Shown here piece after piece: positions 14,176 to 19,958 of a stretch of 19,958 nt of DNA. Origin of the DNA: JBFEYJ01 sp041563315 (lineage in GTDB: Bacteria; Pseudomonadota; Gammaproteobacteria; Thiohalomonadales; Thiohalomonadaceae); the NCBI GenBank assembly GCA_041563315.1, contig JBFFNE010000052.1, positions 1-19,958 on the forward strand, read 5' to 3'. A model generated the notes under the pieces. It saw nothing but the letters and a program-made list of their open reading frames with translations. It was not told the DNA's origin and made no database searches. Position numbers and translations under genes: made by a program. The first letter of the stretch is position 1. Every line of letters starts with the position of its first letter.

Positions 14176-15248
14176 GCCAGATTGAAGCGCGCTTTCAGGC
14201 ACACATGGGGGCTTTCAAGCTGGATGTGGATCTGCAATTGCCGGGACGGGGTGTGAGCGCCCTGTTTGGGCACTCCGGGTCGGGCAAGACCACCCTGCTG
14301 CGCAGTATTGCAGGATTGGAGAAGTTTACCGGGCGGCTGATTGTCAACGGTGAGGTGTGGCAGGATGAAAGCTGCTTTCTACCGGTGCACCGCCGGCCAC
14401 TCGGGTATGTGTTTCAGGAGGCGAGTCTGTTTCCCCACTTGAGCGTAAAAAAAAATCTCATCTTTGGGTTGCAGCGTATCCCGCCAACGGAGTGCCAGAT
14501 CGAACTGGCGCAGGTGGTGGAGTGGTTGGGCATTGCGCACTTGCTAGATCGCAAACCATTGCACCTTTCCGGTGGAGAACGCCAGCGTGTGGCGATTGGC
14601 CGGGCGCTGTTGACCAGCCCGCGTCTGTTGCTGATGGACGAGCCGCTTTCCGCGCTGGATGATCGCAGTAAGCAGGAGATTCTGCCCTATCTGGAGCGGC
14701 TGCATGATGCGCTTTCGATCCCGATCATCTATGTTAGTCACTCGATCGATGAAGTGGCCAGGCTGGCTGATCACCTGGTATTGCTCGAGCAGGGCAGAGT
14801 GCAGGCCTCGGGCCCCATCGCCGAGGTGATGACGCGTCTCGACTTGTCGATTGCCAGGGGACAGGAGGCCGAATCGATCCTCGAAGCAACGGTAGCGGCC
14901 CATCAGCCGGAGTTTCACCTGACGCAACTCGACACGGCCGGTGGCAGGGTGAACACGCGCCTGCTCGATTCGGCGGTGGGAAGCCGTCAGCGGGTGCGGA
15001 TCCATGCCAGGGATGTGAGTATCGCCCTGACACCTCAAACCGATTGCAGTATTCTTAATATGCTGTCGGCCAGAGTGCTTGAAATGGCAACGATGACGGA
15101 ATGGCAAATGCTCGTACGCCTTGGTCTGGGGCCGGATGCATCGGTGCCCCTGTTGGCAAGGATAACCATAAAATCCTGCACCCAGCTGGGTCTGGAACCT
15201 GGCAGGGAAGTGTTTGCCCAGGTGAAAAGTGTGGCGCTCGCGGAGTAG
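14172..15248 (+). CDS. modC: Molybdate ABC transporter ATP-binding protein
   Basis: ModC powers molybdate import. It has 358 residues. Walker A is GHSGSGKTT (33-41), Q-loop Gln82, signature LSGGERQ (132-138), Walker B LLLMDE (153-158), switch His190. Residues from about 240 on form a regulatory TOBE/Mop region (SILEATVAAH ... NMLSARVLEM) that in other ModC proteins gives molybdate feedback. It starts inside the last codons of modB, so the two are co-translated. Confidence 0.97.
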   Translation: MSQIEARFQAHMGAFKLDVDLQLPGRGVSALFGHSGSGKTTLLRSIAGLEKFTGRLIVNGEVWQDESCFLPVHRRPLGYVFQEASLFPHLSVKKNLIFGLQRIPPTECQIELAQVVEWLGIAHLLDRKPLHLSGGERQRVAIGRALLTSPRLLLMDEPLSALDDRSKQEILPYLERLHDALSIPIIYVSHSIDEVARLADHLVLLEQGRVQASGPIAEVMTRLDLSIARGQEAESILEATVAAHQPEFHLTQLDTAGGRVNTRLLDSAVGSRQRVRIHARDVSIALTPQTDCSILNMLSARVLEMATMTEWQMLVRLGLGPDASVPLLARITIKSCTQLGLEPGREVFAQVKSVALAE

Positions 15249-15308
15249 CCACAAAGGCGCTCGCGATATGTTAGAGTGGCGCGAAAGAGTTTGCAGAAGG
15301 AGGGCAAC

Positions 15309-16082
15309 ATGCTTGTGCCAAAGGCCGCGTGGAGAAAAACGGGAATGGCTGCAGTGCTGCTACCGTTGTTGTTTGCCGCGTTCCCTGCACAGGGGATGGA
15401 GGTCGAGGAGCTGATCCGCCATATCGACCGTCTTTGGCGCGGTGAAACCTCGCACGCCACCATGTCGATGACGGTTAAGACCCGCCGTTATGAGCGCACC
15501 ATGACCATGGAGGCCTGGTCCCGCGGCAAGGATTACTCCCTGGTCGTCATTCGCGAGCCGGTCAAGGACCGAGGCATCGCCACCCTCAAGGTAGAGGAGA
15601 ATATCTGGAACTACCTGCCGAAGATCAATCGAGTGACCAAGGTTCCTGCCAGCATGATGGGCGGCTCCTGGATGGGGAGTCACTTTACCAATGATGATCT
15701 GATCAAGGAGAGCACCTTCGAGGACGATTACACTTCTCAGATCAGTTTTGAGGGCGAGCGGGACGGCAAGGCGATCTATGAGGTGACCTCCTTACCCAAA
15801 CCCGATGCCGCTGTGGTATGGGGCAAGGTGGTGATGACCATTGATCAGCAAAGCCTCGCCCCCCTCCAGGCGCTTTACTATGACGAGGAGGGCGCTTTGG
15901 TGCGAACACTGAGCTTTGAGCAGCACGAACAGATCGAGGGGCGCACCATTCCCATGCGTCTGTCGCTGCAACCGGAGGACAAGCCTGACGAGTCCACGGT
16001 TATCGTCTATCACGATATCGAATTCGGCGTGCCGCTGGAGGAATCTTTTTTCTCTTTGCAGAACCTTAAGCAGCGCCGTTGA
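15309..16082 (+). CDS. Outer-membrane lipoprotein-sorting (LolA-like) protein
   Basis: The 257-residue protein has a signal peptide (hydrophobic MAAVLLPLLFAAFPAQG, cut probably before MEVEEL) and the LolA/LolB-like beta fold of the outer-membrane lipoprotein-sorting family, with NIWNYLPKINRVTKVPASMM and MGSHFTNDDL as recognisable stretches. It likely shuttles a lipid or lipoprotein in the periplasm. The ATG at 15309 was chosen for AAGGAGG at 15297-15303; the frame runs up to a GTG at 15276. It precedes two permease genes by 9 nt, so it should work with that ABC exporter. The cargo is unknown; it is not the housekeeping LolA. Confidence 0.85.
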   Translation: MLVPKAAWRKTGMAAVLLPLLFAAFPAQGMEVEELIRHIDRLWRGETSHATMSMTVKTRRYERTMTMEAWSRGKDYSLVVIREPVKDRGIATLKVEENIWNYLPKINRVTKVPASMMGGSWMGSHFTNDDLIKESTFEDDYTSQISFEGERDGKAIYEVTSLPKPDAAVVWGKVVMTIDQQSLAPLQALYYDEEGALVRTLSFEQHEQIEGRTIPMRLSLQPEDKPDESTVIVYHDIEFGVPLEESFFSLQNLKQRR

Positions 16083-16091
16083 GCTTTATCC

Positions 16092-17408
16092 ATGCAACAC
16101 CTTCATAACGCTTCCGTGCTTAGCCGTTTACCGATGTTGCTGTTTATCGCCTGGCGTAACATCTGGCGAAATCCGGTACGCAGCATTCTTACGATTTCGG
16201 CACTGGCTGGCGGCCTGATCATGGTGATCCTCTATGCGTCACTGCTCGAGGGGATGAGCCGACAAATGGTGAAGTTTGCCACCGAGATCTCTACTGGCCA
16301 TCTGCAGATTCACCGCCAGGCCTTTGTCGATGATCAGGACCTCTATGCCACGTTGCCCTGGTCATACATGACCCGCATCGAACAGGACATTCCGGGGATA
16401 CACGTGGCGCCCCGTCTTTATGCCGCCGGCCTGGCCAGCACCCGGGACACCTCCAACGGCGTCCTGATCAAGGCGGTGGACCCTGAGCGAGAACCCCAGG
16501 TTACCTTGATGCTCGATCATGTGCGGAGCGGCCAGATTGAGTTCGGTCCTGCCTCACCCAGTGCCGAAGGCCTGCCGCGAGACAATGTGGTGATCGGCGC
16601 ACAGTTGGCGAAGAATATGCAGATTGGTCAGGGCAGCGAACTGGTGCTGGTCACCCAGGCGGCTGATGGCAGCATTGGTAATGCTCTTTATCGGGTCGCA
16701 GCAGTGCTCAAGCCACTGGAGCCCAATTTCGATCGTATGGGTGTGCTCATGTCGATCAAGTCCTTCCAGCAACTGATGTATCTGGAGGATGGCTTTCATG
16801 AGCTGGCCATCAAGTTGAATGACCCAACGGCGCTGGAAACCGTACAGGTGGAACTCAGGGAAGAACTCAAGCGTTTGGTGCAGCAACAGCCGCTGGACGA
16901 ACTGAGCGGGGCACCAGTGGTGCGCAACTGGCGCGAATTGAGCCCAACGCTGGCTGACATGTTGGAGCTGAGTAATACCTTTCTGCTGATCGTCGGTTTT
17001 ATTGTCGTCGGGCTGGCCTCTCTGGGGATGCTCAATACCATGTTGATGGCGGTGCATGAGCGTACCCATGAATTTGGCATCCTGCTTGCTCTCGGCATGA
17101 AACGGCGCTGGTTGTTGCTGATGGTGCTGCTTGAATCGTTCTTCCTGGCGTTGGTGTCGGCGCTGGTCGGCTCGCTACTCGGGGTGCTTATCGCAGGGTA
17201 TTTTGAGGAGCATGGCATCGACTTCAGTGATTCAATGCCCGATGGCTACGATTGGGCGGGGATGGTATTCGAACCGGTAATGACCGCTTATCTGCAGCCC
17301 TACGATGTGGTTTATGCCAGTGTTCTGATGATTCTCATTACCCTGTTGGCCTCACTGATGCCCTCGTGGCGCACGGTGCGGTTAAAGCCGGCGGAGGTGA
17401 TGCGATGA
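16092..17408 (+). CDS. FtsX/MacB-type ABC transporter permease (first)
   Basis: The 438-residue permease has one membrane helix at about residues 31-53 after IAWRNIWRNPVRSILT, a large periplasmic domain (about 54-290), and three C-terminal helices with the FtsX motif (ERTHEFGILLALGMKRRWLL). This is the LolC/LolE/MacB plan, which extracts cargo from the inner membrane rather than pumping through a pore. The RBS before 16092 is weak. The stop overlaps the second permease (ATGA), which suggests a heterodimer like LolCE. Confidence 0.9.
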   Translation: MQHLHNASVLSRLPMLLFIAWRNIWRNPVRSILTISALAGGLIMVILYASLLEGMSRQMVKFATEISTGHLQIHRQAFVDDQDLYATLPWSYMTRIEQDIPGIHVAPRLYAAGLASTRDTSNGVLIKAVDPEREPQVTLMLDHVRSGQIEFGPASPSAEGLPRDNVVIGAQLAKNMQIGQGSELVLVTQAADGSIGNALYRVAAVLKPLEPNFDRMGVLMSIKSFQQLMYLEDGFHELAIKLNDPTALETVQVELREELKRLVQQQPLDELSGAPVVRNWRELSPTLADMLELSNTFLLIVGFIVVGLASLGMLNTMLMAVHERTHEFGILLALGMKRRWLLLMVLLESFFLALVSALVGSLLGVLIAGYFEEHGIDFSDSMPDGYDWAGMVFEPVMTAYLQPYDVVYASVLMILITLLASLMPSWRTVRLKPAEVMR

Positions 17409-18694
17409 GTGTGTTGCCGAAACGTCAGCACAGTCATCTGCCGCTGCCCATCCTTCTGATGCTGGCCTGGCGCAATCTCTGGCGCCATCGTCGTCGCACC
17501 CTGATTACTCTGAGTTCCATCGCCATCGGATTCGGTCTGGCGGTGCTATTTATCGGCATCGGCGACGGTAGTCACAATTCAATGATCCGCAATGCCATCA
17601 ATCTTGGTGAGGGCCATCTGGCCGTACAACCCCGTGGCTATCTGGAGGCACCGGCCAATCATAAATATCTGTCTGACGGCAAGGCGTTGGCAAAAAAGAT
17701 CGAAGCCCTGGGAATTGCCGGCAGCGTCGAGCCGCGTATTTCGCTGCAGGTCCTTGCCAGTACCGCTAACAATTCGGTGGGCGCCGCGCTGGAAGGGATG
17801 GCCGCTGCGGGTGATCCGAGGGTGGCGATGCTCAGGCCGCAACTCATCGAAGGGGAGTGGCTGGCCCCGGGCGATCTTCGCGGCATCGTGATCGGCGATG
17901 GTATGGCCGGAAAACTCAAGGCCAAGGTCGGCAGTAAAGTGGTGCTGATGGCCGGTAAGGAGGGGGGGGATTCCCAGGCGCAGCTCGGACGGATACGCGG
18001 TATTTTTGACTCCCGTGTCGAGGAGCTGGACGATTTTCTTGTGCTCAGCAGTCTCGGATTTGCACGCCGTTTTCTCGAAGGGGAGGGCGCGGATCCGGCG
18101 CAGGATCCGGTCACCCGTTTCTCCGTTTTTCTCGATGATCCCGACACCCTTGAGCATGGGAAAACTGTACTCAAGCAGGTGGTGGCAAACGATCGTATTG
18201 CGGTCCTCGACTGGCGGGAGATGATGCCGCAGCTGGTGCAATTTATCATCATCGATGATGCGGGCAATTATGTCTTCCTCATTATCATTTTGGTGATGGT
18301 CGTGTTCGGCATTATCAATACGGTGTTAATGAGCGTGCTCGAGCGCACCCGCGAATTCGGCCTGTTGCGCGCACTGGGGTTGAGCCGTCATCACCTGTTG
18401 CTGCTGGTGTTTTGCGAATCGCTGCTGCTCAGCCTGCTGGCGGTGGGAGTTGGCTGGGTTGTTGGTGGCGGCACGCATCTTTGGTTTTCCACCCACGGCA
18501 TCGATTTCTCGGCGCTGATGGCAGAGGGCACGTCGATCATGGGGACCTTCATGGATCCGATTATCTATACCGAACTGTCTCACGAGCGTGTGACGCAGCT
18601 GACGGCTATCGTCTTCATCGCCACGCTTGCGTCCGGGATCTATCCGGCGATCAAGGCGGCGCGGGTGACACCGGTGGAGGCGTTGAGGACGTGA
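17405..18694 (+). CDS. FtsX/MacB-type ABC transporter permease (second)
   Basis: This 429-residue paralogue of the preceding permease starts at ATG 17405 with GGAGG (17393-17397) at 7 nt; an open frame to 17252 lies inside the first permease and is not used. Topology is the same: LAWRNLWRHRRRTLIT plus first helix, a periplasmic domain, then three helices with ERTREFGLLRALGLSRHHL. It ends PVEALRT, the typical MacB/LolE tail. The first and second permeases likely form the membrane part of one exporter. Confidence 0.92.
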   Translation: MSVLPKRQHSHLPLPILLMLAWRNLWRHRRRTLITLSSIAIGFGLAVLFIGIGDGSHNSMIRNAINLGEGHLAVQPRGYLEAPANHKYLSDGKALAKKIEALGIAGSVEPRISLQVLASTANNSVGAALEGMAAAGDPRVAMLRPQLIEGEWLAPGDLRGIVIGDGMAGKLKAKVGSKVVLMAGKEGGDSQAQLGRIRGIFDSRVEELDDFLVLSSLGFARRFLEGEGADPAQDPVTRFSVFLDDPDTLEHGKTVLKQVVANDRIAVLDWREMMPQLVQFIIIDDAGNYVFLIIILVMVVFGIINTVLMSVLERTREFGLLRALGLSRHHLLLLVFCESLLLSLLAVGVGWVVGGGTHLWFSTHGIDFSALMAEGTSIMGTFMDPIIYTELSHERVTQLTAIVFIATLASGIYPAIKAARVTPVEALRT

Positions 18695-18716
18695 GGGTAG
18701 ACATGCATTTGAGTCG

Positions 18717-19229
18717 GAGTCGCTGTCGCGACGGTTTGAATTTGATGCGGGGGGCTGCCCCGCACGCAGGTCACTTTCTTTTGCGCGGCCAAGAGAAAGT
18801 AACCAAAGAGAAGGCCGCCCTCTGCATCACCCTTCAGGCTAATCCTCCCTCCGCGGCGATGCTCGGCGATGCAGAAGGGAACTCCGCCCGTGCCAGCGTT
18901 GAGCTTTTGCGTTTCAGAGGCTAAGGCAAACGGCGCGTTTTTCTTCCCGTTAGGCGTAGCCGAGCATCGGAGTTATTTTAGGGAAAGTGAGGGCATATTT
19001 GAGCGAGGCAGTTTTATCGCCTCGCGAGTTGCGCGAACGGCCTGAAATGACGAGAAGGCCGCTCTTGCACATCCGTGTGTTTCGCGGCACTAGTGCATCC
19101 TGCACGTCGCACGGAAACCGCGTTAGCGGCAAGCCTTCGGGAGATGTTTTTGGGTACTTTTGCCGAAACAAAAGTACCTCGCCTTGCGGTGCGAGAACCG
19201 CGTTCAATAAACTGTCGCGATAGCGACTC
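18717..19229. repeat. 513-bp repeat with inverted ends
   Basis: The ends 18717-18740 (GAGTCGCTGTCGCGACGG...) and 19203-19229 (...ACTGTCGCGATAGCGACTC) are imperfect inverted repeats. Inside are the hairpins ACTTTCTTTTG ... CAAGAGAAAGT (about 18772-18799) and GGTACTTTTG-CCGAAA-CAAAAGTACC (about 19152-19177). The GTCACTTTCTTTTG...AAAGTAACCAAAGA wording is common in proteobacterial intergenic DNA and often miscalled as short genes. It fills the gap between the second permease and the ATPase. No gene is supported in this 575-nt gap. Confidence 0.7.
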
Positions 19230-19269
19230 AAGAACACTGTAAGGTGAGTGTTAACACGGGAATAAATTC

Positions 19270-19958
19270 ATGGCACTACTGACACTCAAGGATATCGGCA
19301 AACGCTACCGTCAAGGCGAGGTGGATGTGCAGGCGCTCAACCATATCAACCTCACGGTGGAGGAGGGGGAGTTCGCGGCGCTGGTTGGCCCTTCCGGATC
19401 GGGCAAGACGACGCTGCTCAATATCATCGGCGGGCTCGATGTCCCCAGCAACGGCAGCGCCCACCTCAACGGTACCGACATCAGTCAGTTGAGCGAAGGC
19501 CAGTTGTCGGATTTTCGCCTGTTCCAACTGGGATTTATCTTCCAGGCCTATAATCTGGTGCCGGTGCTGAGCGCGCTGGAGAATGTGGAGCTGGTGATGG
19601 TGCTGCAGGGGCGCTCCCTGGATGAGCGGCGCGAACGGGCGGAGCACTATCTGGAAATGGTCGGCCTCAAGGCGATCATGCACCGGCGCCCTGCAGCGCT
19701 TTCCGGGGGGCAGCAGCAGCGCGTCGCTGTGGCACGGGCGCTGGCGGCAGGGCCGCGGCTGGTGCTGGCCGACGAGCCGACCGCCAATCTCGATTCGGAA
19801 AATGCCACCGCACTGCTCGATATCATGCATCGGCTTTCCCACGAAGAGAAAACCACGTTTCTCTTCTCTACCCACGACCCCCGGGTGATGGAACGAGCGG
19901 AACGCATCATCACTTTGCGCGATGGTGTTATCGCCAGCGATGAGCTCGTTGAACAGCA
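19270..19958 (+). CDS. LolD/MacB-type ABC transporter ATP-binding protein (cut by window end)
   Basis: 229 residues are visible and no stop is reached. Walker A is GPSGSGKTT (40-48), Q-loop Gln92 (FQAYNLVPVLSALENV, typical of the MacB/LolD/FtsE group), signature LSGGQ (144-148), Walker B LVLADE (165-170), switch His202. It should energise the two permeases upstream, from which it is parted by the 513-bp repeat. The start at 19270 has only a poor RBS; transcription may start in or near the repeat. Confidence 0.92.
   Translation, partial: MALLTLKDIGKRYRQGEVDVQALNHINLTVEEGEFAALVGPSGSGKTTLLNIIGGLDVPSNGSAHLNGTDISQLSEGQLSDFRLFQLGFIFQAYNLVPVLSALENVELVMVLQGRSLDERRERAEHYLEMVGLKAIMHRRPAALSGGQQQRVAVARALAAGPRLVLADEPTANLDSENATALLDIMHRLSHEEKTTFLFSTHDPRVMERAERIITLRDGVIASDELVEQ

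Noticed and set aside
18412..18924. 170-residue plus-strand frame running from the second permease into the 513-bp repeat
   Set aside because: The first half is out of frame within the permease; the rest is repeat sequence often miscalled as protein.
1..19958. CRISPR array, tRNA or rRNA genes
   Set aside because: No regularly spaced repeat-spacer units and no recognisable tRNA or rRNA sequences were seen.

Overview
The window is a nitrogen-fixation and molybdenum-uptake region from a proteobacterium, most likely a gammaproteobacterium. The reasons are a NifHDK set of the Azotobacter type (NifD Cys62/88/154 and NifK Cys70/95/153/Ser188 fall at the same numbers as in A. vinelandii), a NafY-type cofactor protein, an Alvin-type 2[4Fe-4S] ferredoxin, and intergenic palindromes of kinds common in gammaproteobacteria. 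A sulfur-oxidising or purple-sulfur (Chromatiales-like) host would fit, but that is inference.

Left part (1-3222) is accessory and gene-poor. It holds two palindromes matching the NifA upstream activator sequence, an unrecognised small membrane-peptide gene, a 51-bp hairpin, a frameshifted REP-associated (Y1/HUH) transposase flanked by GGGGACACCC / GGGTGTCCCC, and a small lipoprotein gene that begins right after a structure resembling an integron attC site. Short repeats follow.

Middle part (3223-11471) is the nif block. draT (NAD+-dinitrogenase-reductase ADP-ribosyltransferase) is transcribed leftward, divergently from nifH. nifH has a textbook sigma-54 promoter and an upstream NifA site. 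Then come nifD, nifK, nifT, a ferredoxin, nafY, three small nif-associated genes of unknown or poorly known function, and a hemerythrin-like protein with a full set of diiron ligands. From the ferredoxin to the 97-aa protein the genes overlap or nearly touch. NifH keeps the arginine (Arg101) that DraT modifies, but no draG is beside draT.

Right part: modE-modA-modB-modC (11654-15248), with a 24-nt ModE operator (11612-11635) over the probable promoter, supplies molybdate for FeMo-co. After it comes an exporter-like module: a LolA-like outer-membrane lipoprotein-sorting protein, two FtsX/MacB-type permeases and, past a 513-bp repeat, the ATPase, which runs off the window end.

A recurring trait is palindromic repeats of several families sitting inside otherwise continuous gene runs (nifD/nifK, nifK/nifT, nifT/fdx, modA/modB, permease/ATPase).
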